DNA of 64,000 nucleotides from the NCBI RefSeq assembly GCF_012271765.1, contig NZ_VRKO01000004.1, positions 124,001 to 188,000 of the forward strand. The letters are read 5' to 3'. The stretch's first letter is position 1, and each line of letters begins with the position of its first letter. The translations under genes were made by a program, and so were the position numbers. This DNA is from Erwinia rhapontici (lineage in GTDB: Bacteria > Pseudomonadota > Gammaproteobacteria > Enterobacterales > Enterobacteriaceae). Of this stretch, positions 29,345 through 38,120 are shown in pieces. A model generated the notes under the pieces. The model did no database searches. It saw nothing but the letters and a program-made list of their open reading frames with translations, and was not told the DNA's origin.

Positions 29345-30482
29345 AGACCAGACCCAGCTAACGCACGATGTCCGCCATGATAAAGGCGCGGTATCGCCAC
29401 CGATTTACCAGTCGTCGTTGTTCAGCTTCAGCGACTACGACAGCATGATCGCCCGTTTTCGCGGTGACAGTGACCAGCCGCTCTATTCACGCGTGGACAA
29501 CCCAACGGTCAAAGCGTTGCAGGACAAAGTGGCCTTGCTGGAACAGGGGGAAGCCTGTCTGGCCTTCAGTAGCGGGATGGCGGCCATCAGCAACGCCATT
29601 CTCAGCGTGGTGTCACCGGGCGATAAAGTGGTGTGTATCAACCACGTTTATCCGGATACCTACCGCTTTCTACGTGGCTTCTGCCAGCGTTTTAACATCA
29701 ACAGCGAGTTTGTAGACGGTGATTCTCTCGCGGCGGTAGAAGCCGCGCTGCCGGGGGCAACGCTGCTCTATCTTGAAAGCCCGAGCAGCTGGGTGATGGG
29801 TGAGCAGGATCTGCGTGCGCTGGTCGCTCTGGCCAAACGTTATGGCGTGACCACGATGATTGATAACAGTTGGGCATCGCCGCTGTTCCAAAAACCGCTG
29901 ACCCTGGGCGTGGATATTGTGGTGCATTCTGCCTCGAAATATATCAGTGGCCACAGCGATGTGGTGGCCGGGCTGGTGATTGCCAGCCGTGAGCACATCA
30001 TGGCCATTACCCGCGGCGTCAGCCCTTTCCTCGGCGGTAAGCTCTCTGCCAACGAAGCCTGGCTGCTGATCCGCGGCCTGCGCACGTTGCCACTGCGTAT
30101 GCGCCAGCACCATCACAGCGCCCTGACGATTGCGCAGCAACTGCGGGATCATCCACAGGTCATCCGGGTTTATCACCCAGGGCTGGACCCGCAGCCCTTC
30201 TCAACACTGAGTGGTTACAGCGGCCTGTTCTCCTTCGAACTCGATGACTCGGTGGATATCCCGCGTTTCTGTAATGCCCTGAATCTTTTCCATATGGGCG
30301 TCAGTTGGGGCGGCTTCGAGAGCCTGGTGATGCCGGCTATTTCGGTGCTGAATCAGGCCGGAGAGTTTAACTCAGCGCGCGATTTTGGCGTGTCTCCGCG
30401 CGTTGTCCGTATTTCTATCGGCCTGGAAGAGACCGATGACCTGTGGCTCGACTTGCAGCAGGCGATCGCTGCTGCCCGCTAA
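29325..30482 (+). CDS. Cys/Met metabolism PLP-dependent enzyme (cystathionine beta-lyase-like)
   Basis: Fold type I PLP enzyme of the cystathionine gamma-synthase/lyase family, 385 residues. Active-site features are YSRVDNPT (Tyr54, Arg56 for PLP phosphate), SSGMAAIS, the Asp180 that pairs with the PLP ring (MIDNSW) and the Schiff-base Lys205 in HSASKYISGHSD. The sequence around Lys resembles MetC-type beta-lyases. It is overlapped by the regulator gene and followed by transporter genes, so its substrate is probably what that transporter brings in, for instance a sulphur- or amino-acid-containing conjugate. The reaction (beta-elimination or other) cannot be read from sequence. Confidence 0.88.
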   Translation: MQPEKYKDQTQLTHDVRHDKGAVSPPIYQSSLFSFSDYDSMIARFRGDSDQPLYSRVDNPTVKALQDKVALLEQGEACLAFSSGMAAISNAILSVVSPGDKVVCINHVYPDTYRFLRGFCQRFNINSEFVDGDSLAAVEAALPGATLLYLESPSSWVMGEQDLRALVALAKRYGVTTMIDNSWASPLFQKPLTLGVDIVVHSASKYISGHSDVVAGLVIASREHIMAITRGVSPFLGGKLSANEAWLLIRGLRTLPLRMRQHHHSALTIAQQLRDHPQVIRVYHPGLDPQPFSTLSGYSGLFSFELDDSVDIPRFCNALNLFHMGVSWGGFESLVMPAISVLNQAGEFNSARDFGVSPRVVRISIGLEETDDLWLDLQQAIAAAR

Positions 30483-30504
30483 CTTCACCCGACAAGAGGA
30501 CAGT

Positions 30505-31791
30505 ATGATGCAACATCCTTTGCGCTCTGCATTATTCAAAAGCGTGGTATTGACCCTGGGAATGACCACCGCCTTCGGCAGTATCGCCGCCACTAAGCTG
30601 ACGCTGGTGGAAGTGATCACCAGCCCGGCGCGGACAGCCGTGCTGCAAACCATGCTGACGGAGTATAAAAAACAGCATCCGGATACGGAAATTGAAGTGA
30701 TCTCGCTGCCGTGGGGCCAGGCGTTTGAAAAACTGGGCACCATGCTGCAAAGCGGGCAGGTGCCGGATGTGGTGGAGATGCCGGATACCTGGCAGGGATT
30801 GTATGCCAGTAACAATATGCTGGAGGATCTTGAGCCACGCCTGAAAAGCTGGCAAAGCACGCCAGAGCTGACGGATAAAGCGCTGACGATGGCGCGTGCC
30901 GCCAACGGTAAAGCCACGATGGTGCCGTACGGTTTCTATCTGCGCGCCATGTTCTGGAACAAGAAGCTGTTCCAGCAGGCCGGGCTGAGCGAAGCACCGA
31001 AAACCATGGATGAGTTCGTCGCGGACGCGAAGAAAATTACCGCACTGGGTAATGGCATCAGCGGCTACTGCATGCGTGGTGGCGTTGGAGGCACCAATGC
31101 CTGGATGATGTTTATGGCAGCGATGAACGGCTCTCCAGACTTCTTCGATAAGCAGGGTAACAGTACGCTCACCCAGCCTGGTGCACTGAAGGGCGCACAG
31201 CCGCTGGTGGATTTGTACAAAAGCGGCGGCGCACCGAAAGACAGTGTGAACTGGGGCTTTAACGAGATCGTATCCGGGTTCTACTCGGGTAAATGCGCGA
31301 TGCTTGACCAGGATCCGGATGCGCTGATCGCAATTAAAAACAGCATGCCAGCGGACGATTTCGCGGTAGCACCGATGCCGGTAGGGCCATCGGGTAAAGC
31401 CTTCCCGACGATAGGTTATACCGGCTGGTCGGTGTTTAAGCAGGCGAAACAGAAGGATCAATCCTGGCAGTTGATCCAGTTCCTCAGTAACAAAGAGAAC
31501 AACCTCACCTGGTCGAAGTTCGTCGGTACGCTGCCCATCTATAAAGGCGCAGAAAGCGACCCTTACTACCATTCACCGCAGTTCGCAGGCTGGTTCGCCG
31601 AACTGAATGACCCGAAATATGTGCCGCTGACCATGCCGACCCATCTGAAAGGCTGGGGCTACTTTAACTCGGTGATCGTCAAAGAGAGCAGCCAGGAAAC
31701 ATTACTCGACCAGAACGATACCGAATCGATGGTTCAGGACTGGGCGAAGTATCTGACAAAAGAGCAGAAAGCCTGGCTGGCTGCGCAATAA
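30505..31791 (+). CDS. ABC transporter periplasmic solute-binding protein, carbohydrate (CUT1) type
   Basis: Periplasmic receptor of the importer encoded by the next genes. The 428 residues begin with a signal peptide (SALFKSVVLTLGMTTAFGSIAA, cleavage before TKLTL). The bilobed family-1 binding-protein pattern includes EVISLPWGQAFEKLGTMLQSG, VPYGFYLRAMFWNKKLF and a C-terminal helical part. The ATG at 30505 follows an AAGAGGA site; the longer frame from 30385 lies inside the PLP gene. Family members bind oligosaccharides, glycerol phosphates and related compounds. Together with the PLP enzyme, the ligand may be an amino-sugar or glycoside conjugate, but this is speculative. Confidence 0.9.
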   Translation: MMQHPLRSALFKSVVLTLGMTTAFGSIAATKLTLVEVITSPARTAVLQTMLTEYKKQHPDTEIEVISLPWGQAFEKLGTMLQSGQVPDVVEMPDTWQGLYASNNMLEDLEPRLKSWQSTPELTDKALTMARAANGKATMVPYGFYLRAMFWNKKLFQQAGLSEAPKTMDEFVADAKKITALGNGISGYCMRGGVGGTNAWMMFMAAMNGSPDFFDKQGNSTLTQPGALKGAQPLVDLYKSGGAPKDSVNWGFNEIVSGFYSGKCAMLDQDPDALIAIKNSMPADDFAVAPMPVGPSGKAFPTIGYTGWSVFKQAKQKDQSWQLIQFLSNKENNLTWSKFVGTLPIYKGAESDPYYHSPQFAGWFAELNDPKYVPLTMPTHLKGWGYFNSVIVKESSQETLLDQNDTESMVQDWAKYLTKEQKAWLAAQ

Positions 31792-31856
31792 CCTGGTGAT
31801 CGGGCCGATCGGAACAGACGATCGGCCCCCCGCCAACCTCATACCGGAGACGCCCT

Positions 31857-32780
31857 ATGATGCTTGACGCCACCACCGAACCCGCCGATCGAGCGCCACG
31901 CTTTTTGCGCCTGCGTATGCTGGCGGAACCCTGGCTTTACCTCACCCCAACGCTGGTGTTGATAGGGCTGTTTATTTTTGTACCGATGATGATTGGCATC
32001 TCGTATGCCTTCCAGAATATCCAACTGCTGAACCCGATGGACAGTGGCTGGGTCGGTCTGGATAATTTCCGCACTATGTTCGATGACCGACGTTTCTTTA
32101 AGGCGCTGGGCCATACGGTGAACTGGACGCTGACCTCGCTGACGTTGCAATTCTTCCTTGGTCTGGGGTTGGCGCTGCTGCTAAACCGCGAATTCCCGTT
32201 ACGGCGCTGGGCACAGGCACTGGTATTCCTGCCGTGGGCGGTGCCTGCGTTTCTCTCCGGTCTGACGTGGTCATGGTTGCTGAATCCGGTGATCGGTATT
32301 CTGCCGCACTGGATGGTGGATCTGCATCTGATCAGCGAACCGTACAACATCCTGTCCGATCCCACCCTCGCGTTATACGGCCCCGTGATTGCTAACGTCT
32401 GGTTTGGTATTCCGTTTTTTGCCATCACCCTGCTGGCAGCGTTGCAATCCATTCCAAAAGATCTCTACGAGGCGGCATCCATGGACGGTGCCAGCGGCTG
32501 GCAGCAGTTTAAGCGCGTCACGCTGCCATTTCTTGCGCCGATGATTGCGATTACCGTCATGCTGCGCACCATCTGGATTGCCAACTTTGCCGACCTGATC
32601 GTGGTGATGACCGACGGTGGCCCTGCGGGATCCACCTCAATTCTCTCCAGCTACATCTTTACCACTGCCTACCGCAAGCTCGACTTTGGTTACGCCTCAG
32701 CGATGGCGGTGTTCCTGCTGGTACTGATGACCTGTTATGCATTGGTGTTACTGCGTATTCGCCATCAGTTGTTGAAATAA
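31857..32780 (+). CDS. ABC transporter permease, MalF/UgpA type
   Basis: Integral membrane subunit of the CUT1 importer. It has 307 residues with about six hydrophobic segments (first near LYLTPTLVLIGLFIFVPMM). The cytoplasmic EAA loop, IPKDLYEAASMDGASGWQQF, contacts the ATPase. A CCGGAGA site precedes two consecutive ATG codons, and I use the first. It lies 65 bases after the binding-protein gene. That spacer holds GATCGGGCCGATC-type inverted repeats near 31798-31827, which could temper expression of the membrane genes relative to the binding protein. Confidence 0.92.
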   Translation: MMLDATTEPADRAPRFLRLRMLAEPWLYLTPTLVLIGLFIFVPMMIGISYAFQNIQLLNPMDSGWVGLDNFRTMFDDRRFFKALGHTVNWTLTSLTLQFFLGLGLALLLNREFPLRRWAQALVFLPWAVPAFLSGLTWSWLLNPVIGILPHWMVDLHLISEPYNILSDPTLALYGPVIANVWFGIPFFAITLLAALQSIPKDLYEAASMDGASGWQQFKRVTLPFLAPMIAITVMLRTIWIANFADLIVVMTDGGPAGSTSILSSYIFTTAYRKLDFGYASAMAVFLLVLMTCYALVLLRIRHQLLK

Positions 32781-32790
32781 GGAGAGGTCG

Positions 32791-33618
32791 ATGAACGCAC
32801 TGTTACGTTTGATTGGGCACCGCGCCGGTATCCTGTTCTACCTGCTGTTTGCGCTGTTCCCGCTCTACTGGGTGATTAAAATTGCCTTTACGCCCGACGC
32901 GTTGTTGTTCAGCGAAGGGGTGACAATGTGGCCGGCTGCGCTGACTCTTGACCATTTTAAACGCGTGCTGGTGGAGAGCGATTTCCCGACCTTTTTTACC
33001 AACAGTCTGATTGTGTCGTTTGGCACCGCCGGTTTGTCGACGGTGGTGGCAGCGGCTGCGGGCTACGCGTTTTCACGCTTTGGTTTCCGTGGAAAAACGG
33101 TGATGGCGGCGCTGCTGCTGTTTACGCAGATGTTCCCGCTGGTGATGATCCTGGCCCCAATCTACAAAGTGATGGCACCGCTCGGGCTGACCAACAGCCT
33201 GCTGGGCCTGATCCTGGTCTACAGCGCATTTAACGTGCCGTTTGCCACTTTTTTGATGCAGTCATTTTTCGATGCAATCCCGAAAGATCTGGAAGAGTCC
33301 GCCATGCTGGAAGGCTGCACACGTTTTCAGGCGCTGTACCGCGTACTGGTGCCACTGACACTGCCGGGCATGGCCGCCACGCTGGGATTTGTGTTCACTG
33401 CCGCGTGGAGTGAGCTGCTGTTCTCACTGATGCTGATCAACCAAAACGATGTGATGACCTTCCCGGTAGGATTGCTGAGCTTCGTGTCGAAATTCGCCGT
33501 TTCCTGGGGAGATATGATGGCTGCCGCCGTGCTGGCACTGATCCCCGCGTGTCTGTTTTTCGCCTTCATTCAGCGCTACCTGATCCAGGGGCTGACGGCT
33601 GGCGCAGTAAAAGGATAA
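32791..33618 (+). CDS. ABC transporter permease, MalG/UgpE type
   Basis: Second membrane subunit of the CUT1 importer, 275 residues with about six hydrophobic segments. The EAA-loop counterpart is IPKDLEESAMLEGCTRFQAL (near residue 165), matching MalG-type proteins. It starts 10 bases after the first permease gene with a GGAGAGG site and ends 5 bases before the ATPase gene, so the four transporter genes are clearly one unit. Nothing in it shows substrate preference. Confidence 0.92.
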   Translation: MNALLRLIGHRAGILFYLLFALFPLYWVIKIAFTPDALLFSEGVTMWPAALTLDHFKRVLVESDFPTFFTNSLIVSFGTAGLSTVVAAAAGYAFSRFGFRGKTVMAALLLFTQMFPLVMILAPIYKVMAPLGLTNSLLGLILVYSAFNVPFATFLMQSFFDAIPKDLEESAMLEGCTRFQALYRVLVPLTLPGMAATLGFVFTAAWSELLFSLMLINQNDVMTFPVGLLSFVSKFAVSWGDMMAAAVLALIPACLFFAFIQRYLIQGLTAGAVKG

Positions 33619-33623
33619 TCCTG

Positions 33624-34700
33624 ATGGCTCAAATTTCTCTGCGACAAATCCAGAAGCAGTACGGCAATGTTGAAGTGCTGCGTGATATTAACCTGACCAT
33701 CGCCGATGGTGAGTTTGTGGTGCTGGTGGGGCCTTCGGGCTGCGGGAAGTCGACGCTGCTGCGTACCATCGCCGGACTGGAACTGGCGAGCAGCGGTGAC
33801 ATCCGTATTGGCACGCGGCTGATGAATGAGGTGGCACCGAAAGATCGTGATATTTCCATGGTGTTTCAGAGCTATGCGCTCTATCCGCACCTGACCGTGG
33901 CGCGCAATATGGGCTTCAGCCTGGAAGTGCAAAAGCGGCCCAAAGCAGAAATTGAGGCCGCGGTGCAGCGTGCGGCGGAGATCCTCAGCCTGACGCATTT
34001 ACTCGACCGGCGGCCAAAAGAGTTATCCGGTGGCCAGCGCCAGCGCGTGGCGATGGGGCGGGCGATTGTGCGGCAGCCGCAGGTCTTTTTGTTCGATGAG
34101 CCGCTGTCGAACCTTGATGCCCAGCTGCGCGGTCAGATGCGCGTGGAGATCAAAAAGCTGCATCAGCAGATGAATAATACCATTGTTTATGTGACCCACG
34201 ATCAGGTCGAGGCCATGACGCTGGCGGATCGCATTGTGGTGCTCAATCACGGTGTGATCCAGCAGGTAGGCAGTCCGCTGGAGCTGTATGACACACCGGC
34301 GAATAAATTCGTCGCCAGCTTTATCGGTTCACCGCCGATGAACTTTATCAGCGGTACCGTGCGTGCCGGGGATCGTGGTCCTTGCGTCGAGGTTAGCGCA
34401 CCGCTGGTGCTGCCCTTGAGCGATCGCGGCTTGCTGCCACAGGGGAAGGCGGTGACGTACGGCATCCGCCCGGAAAATATCACGTTATGCGATCTGGCGG
34501 ATGAAGGGGCGTTGCCGTTGCAGGTGTCGCTGATCGAACCGACAGGGCTATCCGAGCTGATCCACGGAACCCTGTACGGTGAGCCGGTGATGATCTACAG
34601 CACGTTGCGTTCGGATTGCCGGGCGGGGGAGACGGTGGGCATGAAGATCGATGTGGATCGCGTGCTGCTGTTTGATGCGGACAGTCAGGTGCGGCTTTAG
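33624..34700 (+). CDS. ABC transporter ATPase, MalK/UgpC type
   Basis: Cytoplasmic ATPase that powers the CUT1 importer, 358 residues. Motifs in order: Walker A GPSGCGKST (about 37-45), Q-loop MVFQSYALYPH, signature [14 protein letters not shown] (about 134), Walker B VFLFDEPLSNLD (about 155), and switch His in YVTHDQVEAM. A C-terminal OB-fold regulatory domain (about 235-358) is present, as in MalK. The frame opens earlier at 33549, inside the permease gene, but homology and the AAGGATAATCCTG leader support the ATG at 33624. It is the last gene of the operon and ends just before a 24-base perfect palindrome. Confidence 0.94.
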   Translation: MAQISLRQIQKQYGNVEVLRDINLTIADGEFVVLVGPSGCGKSTLLRTIAGLELASSGDIRIGTRLMNEVAPKDRDISMVFQSYALYPHLTVARNMGFSLEVQKRPKAEIEAAVQRAAEILSLTHLLDRRPKELSGGQRQRVAMGRAIVRQPQVFLFDEPLSNLDAQLRGQMRVEIKKLHQQMNNTIVYVTHDQVEAMTLADRIVVLNHGVIQQVGSPLELYDTPANKFVASFIGSPPMNFISGTVRAGDRGPCVEVSAPLVLPLSDRGLLPQGKAVTYGIRPENITLCDLADEGALPLQVSLIEPTGLSELIHGTLYGEPVMIYSTLRSDCRAGETVGMKIDVDRVLLFDADSQVRL

Positions 34701-34745
34701 GTGCGGGCTATATATAGCCCGCACCGGGTCAGGCGTGCCTGACCC
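34701..34745. repeat. Paired palindromes between convergent genes
   Basis: A perfect 24-base palindrome (34701-34724, arms GTGCGGGCTATA and TATAGCCCGCAC) is followed at once by GGGTCAGGC-GT-GCCTGACCC (34726-34745). They fill the whole gap between the ATPase and LysE-type genes and probably act as a two-way transcription barrier or REP-like element. Confidence 0.75.
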
Positions 34746-35360
34746 CTACGACAGCGCGACTTTAATCCCCAGTGCAATCAGTACGCCACCCAGCAGTTTG
34801 TCAACGATGCGCTGGGCTTTGGCCAGGCCACGACGCACCGGGGCGCTCTGGATCAGCACCACTAATAGCGGCCACCATAGCGTCGACAGGCCGAGGATAA
34901 TGCCCGCATACAACAGCTTTTCATGCACGCTGGAATTAACGCTCAGTACCTGGGTAAAGATCGACAGGAAAAACAGCGTGGCTTTGGGGTTCAGCAGGTT
35001 GCACAGATAACCCTGCATAAAGGCTTTCTTCAGCGAGGTGTGCTCAGGGGCCACGTTACTGAGATCCATTTTACTGCTGCCACGGGAACGCAGTGCCTGG
35101 ATACCGATATAAATCAGGTAACCGGCACCGGCATATTTCAGCAGCATAAACAGCCACGGTGTGGTGGTGATCACCACGGCCAGCCCGGCAACGCAGTAAG
35201 CCATATGCGTGGCAACGGCGCAGTTCACGCCCATCGCGGTCATCATGGCCGCGCTGCGGCGGTAGCGGGCAGCATTTTTGATAATCAGGAAAAAATCAGG
35301 GCCGGGAGAAAGCATCCCGAGCGCCGCAATGGTGGCGACAAATAAACTGGTTTCTAACAT
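34746..35360 (-). CDS. LysE/RhtB-family amino-acid exporter
   Basis: Inner-membrane protein of 204 residues with about five or six hydrophobic segments. The family signature is near the N-terminus: LGMLSPGPDFFLIIKNA. A conserved block lies in the middle: KKAFMQGYLCNLLNPKATLFF. RhtB relatives export amino acids such as homoserine lactone precursors, threonine or leucine, but the substrate here is unknown. It is transcribed leftward against the ABC operon, ends at the paired palindromes, and stands alone. It is the last gene of the accessory block before folA. Confidence 0.88.
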   Translation of the reverse strand: MLETSLFVATIAALGMLSPGPDFFLIIKNAARYRRSAAMMTAMGVNCAVATHMAYCVAGLAVVITTTPWLFMLLKYAGAGYLIYIGIQALRSRGSSKMDLSNVAPEHTSLKKAFMQGYLCNLLNPKATLFFLSIFTQVLSVNSSVHEKLLYAGIILGLSTLWWPLLVVLIQSAPVRRGLAKAQRIVDKLLGGVLIALGIKVALS

Positions 35361-35553
35361 AACGAAGGTCTGTAGCTGAACGAGCCGAGAATTCTATCAT
35401 GCCTCTGGGGTTAATGTGGGGGAAAAACAGGCAGAAGGTGACGCAACCGATACCCTGTAAACCTTTACTGAATATCCTCCGGTTAGCTATCGACGAAAGT
35501 TTCGCCTTTCCGTATGATGGCGCCAATTTTACCCCCCTGCTGAGTTTTATATG

Positions 35554-36033
35554 ATGATTAGCCTGATTGCGGCCCTTGCGGCCGACCGTGTGATTGGGAT
35601 GGAAAATGCCATGCCATGGCATCTGCCGGCCGACCTTGCATGGTTTAAGAAGCATACTCTGAATAAACCCGTGATCATGGGCCGCCGTACCTGGGAGTCC
35701 ATTGGACGCCCGTTGCCAGGTCGCCTGAATATTGTGATCAGCAGCCGTAAAGGGGATGCCGACGGTGTGACCTGGGTGACTTCTATTGATGAGGCGTTAA
35801 AAACCGCAGGTGATGTGGAAGAGCTGATGGTGATTGGCGGCGGGCGCATTTATGAGCAGATGCTGGCACGTGCTGACCGTTTGTATCTGACGCATATTGA
35901 TGCCGAAGTGGAAGGGGATACGCATTTCCCGGACTACGAGCCGGATGAGTGGCAGTCAACCTTCAGCGAGTTCCATGATGCTGATGAGAAAAACTCGCAC
36001 AGTTTCTGCTTTGAGATTTTAGACCGTCGTTAA
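35554..36033 (+). CDS. folA: Dihydrofolate reductase
   Basis: Reduces dihydrofolate to tetrahydrofolate with NADPH; the target of trimethoprim. It has 159 residues from the second of two tandem ATG codons (35551 and 35554). E. coli begins MISLIAALA, so I prefer the second. Active-site segments are [16 protein letters not shown] with the key Asp27 in [21 protein letters not shown] for NADPH, and [10 protein letters not shown]. The known active-site positions look like the E. coli chromosomal type, with no sign of a plasmid dfr allele. Its promoter must lie in the 190 bases before it. Confidence 0.97.
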   Translation: MISLIAALAADRVIGMENAMPWHLPADLAWFKKHTLNKPVIMGRRTWESIGRPLPGRLNIVISSRKGDADGVTWVTSIDEALKTAGDVEELMVIGGGRIYEQMLARADRLYLTHIDAEVEGDTHFPDYEPDEWQSTFSEFHDADEKNSHSFCFEILDRR

Positions 36034-36040
36034 AATAATA

Positions 36041-36062
36041 CGGGTCGGGCATGCCCGACCCG
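36041..36062. repeat. GCATGC-centred perfect palindrome between folA and apaH
   Basis: CGGGTCGGGCA and TGCCCGACCCG form a perfect 22-base palindrome between convergent genes. The same core recurs at 43831 and 43871. Confidence 0.8.
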
Positions 36063-36076
36063 AACAACGGTGTCTT

Positions 36077-36904
36077 TTACAATATTTCGCTTTTCCGGTT
36101 CGATACCTGCACAAACACCCGCTTGTCTTCCCAGCGTAGCATTGTCAATGTTCCTCCCCAGCAACAACCGGTATCCAGGGCGAGAATCCCTTCCGGCGTT
36201 CCTTTTCCTTCCAGCGATGCCCAGTGACCAAACGCAATGGTGTAATCATTCGATACCGGTCCGGGAATGGTGAACCAGGGTTTTAGCGGTGGGGGAGCGC
36301 TGTCCGGGGCTTCTTTCGCGATCATATCCAGCTGACCATTTGGAAAGCAGTAACGCATTCGCGTCAGGGCATTGGTACTGAAGCGTAAACGCGCCAGACC
36401 GCTGAGCTCCGGTGTCCAGTTATTGGGCATATCGCCATACATCGCATCCAGAAACAGCGGATACGTATCGCTGCTGAGGACCGATTCCACTTCACGCGCG
36501 CAGCTTTTCGCTGTCTCGATATCCCACTGCGGAGTGATCCCGGCGTGGGCCATCACCAGCTTTTTTTCTTCATCAACCTGTAACAGCGGCTGGCGGCGTA
36601 GCCAGTTGATCAGCAGGTCAGCATCAGGGGCTTCCAGCAGCGGTGTAATGCGATCTTTAGGTTTATTGCGACTGATACCGGCGTAGACCGCCAGCAGATG
36701 CAGGTCATGATTGCCCAGCACCATTTTTACGCAGTCCCCGAGGTAACGAACATAACGCAGAACTTCAAGCGAAGCTGGCCCACGCGCGACCAGATCGCCG
36801 GTCAGCCAGAGCTGATCAACCTGAGGATCGAAGGCGACCTGGTTAAGAAGCGATCGCAATTCTTCGTAGCAACCGTGGACATCACCGATTAAATAAGTGC
36901 TCAT
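36077..36904 (-). CDS. apaH: Diadenosine tetraphosphatase (symmetrical)
   Basis: Splits Ap4A into two ADP and can remove Np4 caps from RNA 5' ends. The 275 residues show the metallophosphoesterase motifs: [10 protein letters not shown] (near residue 7), GDLVARGP (near 36), GNHDLHLLA (near 62), and later metal-binding His residues in MAHAGI and FGHWASLEG. Length is close to E. coli ApaH (280). It is the last gene of the leftward lptD-surA-pdxA-rsmA-apaG-apaH cluster, 14 bases after apaG. Confidence 0.97.
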   Translation of the reverse strand: MSTYLIGDVHGCYEELRSLLNQVAFDPQVDQLWLTGDLVARGPASLEVLRYVRYLGDCVKMVLGNHDLHLLAVYAGISRNKPKDRITPLLEAPDADLLINWLRRQPLLQVDEEKKLVMAHAGITPQWDIETAKSCAREVESVLSSDTYPLFLDAMYGDMPNNWTPELSGLARLRFSTNALTRMRYCFPNGQLDMIAKEAPDSAPPPLKPWFTIPGPVSNDYTIAFGHWASLEGKGTPEGILALDTGCCWGGTLTMLRWEDKRVFVQVSNRKSEIL

Positions 36905-36918
36905 GCAAAAAGGCCGGA

Positions 36919-37296
36919 TTAGTGAATATGGGTGGCAATCGCCAGGCGGAAGACCGGGATATCAACGGTGAACGGTTCGCCGTTGGCATCGATCATCTGA
37001 TAGTGACCCTGCATGGTGCCCATCGGGGTTTCAAGAACGGCCCCGCTGGTGTACTGAAACTCGCCGCCAGGCTCGATGTGCGGCTGTTCGCCAACCACAC
37101 CTTCGCCCTGAACTTCGGTTTCACGGCCGTTACCGTTAGTGATGAGCCAGTAACGGCCAATGAGCTGAGCCGGGATACGCCCCAGATTACGTATCGTGAT
37201 GGTGTAAGCAAACACATAACGTTCTTCTTCAGGTGCAGACTGTGACGCAATATAGGCACTTTGTACCTGAACACAGACTTTGGGCGTATCGTTCAT
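36919..37296 (-). CDS. apaG: ApaG protein
   Basis: Small protein of 125 residues with a fibronectin III-like beta-sandwich fold, of unclear biochemical role and often linked to Co2+/Mg2+ tolerance. The family pattern is present: [33 protein letters not shown] and a Gly-rich GTMQGHYQM. The open frame extends 18 codons upstream, into rsmA, but the ATG at 37296 has an AGGAGAA site and gives the E. coli N-terminus (MNDTPKV here). It lies 2 bases after rsmA. Confidence 0.96.
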   Translation of the reverse strand: MNDTPKVCVQVQSAYIASQSAPEEERYVFAYTITIRNLGRIPAQLIGRYWLITNGNGRETEVQGEGVVGEQPHIEPGGEFQYTSGAVLETPMGTMQGHYQMIDANGEPFTVDIPVFRLAIATHIH

Positions 37297-37298
37297 AC

Positions 37299-38120
37299 TC
37301 AGTTCTCCTGCGGCTGAGGATGCGCAGTCAACCAGTTCGCCATACGGCAATATTGTGCAACGCTGATATTCTCTGCACGCAACGTCGGGTCAATCTCCAT
37401 TTCTGCCAGTGCTTCCGCAGAGAAAAGATGGCCGAGGCTGTTGCGCAGGGTTTTACGGCGTTTACCGAAGGCTTCCGTGGTGATGCGGCTCAGGGCACGA
37501 ATGTCGTCAACCGGGTGTGGGATCTGTGCATAAGGCATCAGACGCACCACGGCAGAGTCGACTTTCGGTGCCGGGGTAAAGGATTCGGGTGGCACTTCCA
37601 GCACCGGGATCACCTGGCAGTAATACTGTGCCATGACGGTCAGACGACCGTAGGCTTTGCTGCCAGGCCCGGCAACCAGGCGGTTAACCACTTCTTTTTG
37701 CAACATAAAGTGCATGTCCTGAATGGCACCGGTATAGCTAAACAGATGGAACATCAGGGGAGTGGAGATGTTATACGGCAGATTACCGAACACACGCAGC
37801 TTTTGACCTTTTTCCTGCGCATAGGCGGCGAAGTCAAAGGCCATCGCATCCTGCTGGAAAATGGTCAGTTTTGGGCCAAGGAACGGATGAGTTTGCAGAC
37901 GCGCGGCAAGATCGCGGTCAATCTCAATCACTGTCATGGCGTCCAGACGCTCGCCTACCGGCTCGGTAAGTGCAGCAAGGCCTGGGCCGATTTCGACAAC
38001 CGCCTCGCCCTTTTGTGGGTGGATGGCATTGACGATGCTTTCGATAATGTACGGATCGTTAAGGAAGTTCTGTCCAAAACGTTTGCGGGCGAAGTGGCCC
38101 TGGTGAACGCGACTATTCAT
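37299..38120 (-). CDS. rsmA: 16S rRNA dimethyltransferase (KsgA)
   Basis: Dimethylates two adjacent adenines near the 3' end of 16S rRNA, a late step in 30S maturation; loss gives kasugamycin resistance. The 273 residues equal E. coli RsmA. The SAM-binding motif is [13 protein letters not shown] (near residues 43-55), and the catalytic NLPYNIS motif lies near residue 113. Basic residues near the N-terminus ([12 protein letters not shown]) and the C-terminal helical domain complete it. Its start lies within the pdxA 3' end (8-base overlap), and apaG follows after 2 bases. Confidence 0.98.
   Translation of the reverse strand: MNSRVHQGHFARKRFGQNFLNDPYIIESIVNAIHPQKGEAVVEIGPGLAALTEPVGERLDAMTVIEIDRDLAARLQTHPFLGPKLTIFQQDAMAFDFAAYAQEKGQKLRVFGNLPYNISTPLMFHLFSYTGAIQDMHFMLQKEVVNRLVAGPGSKAYGRLTVMAQYYCQVIPVLEVPPESFTPAPKVDSAVVRLMPYAQIPHPVDDIRALSRITTEAFGKRRKTLRNSLGHLFSAEALAEMEIDPTLRAENISVAQYCRMANWLTAHPQPQEN

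Noticed and set aside
30532-31572. 346-codon minus-strand frame inside the solute-binding protein gene
   Set aside because: Antisense shadow of a complete binding-protein gene with signal peptide and ribosome-binding site.
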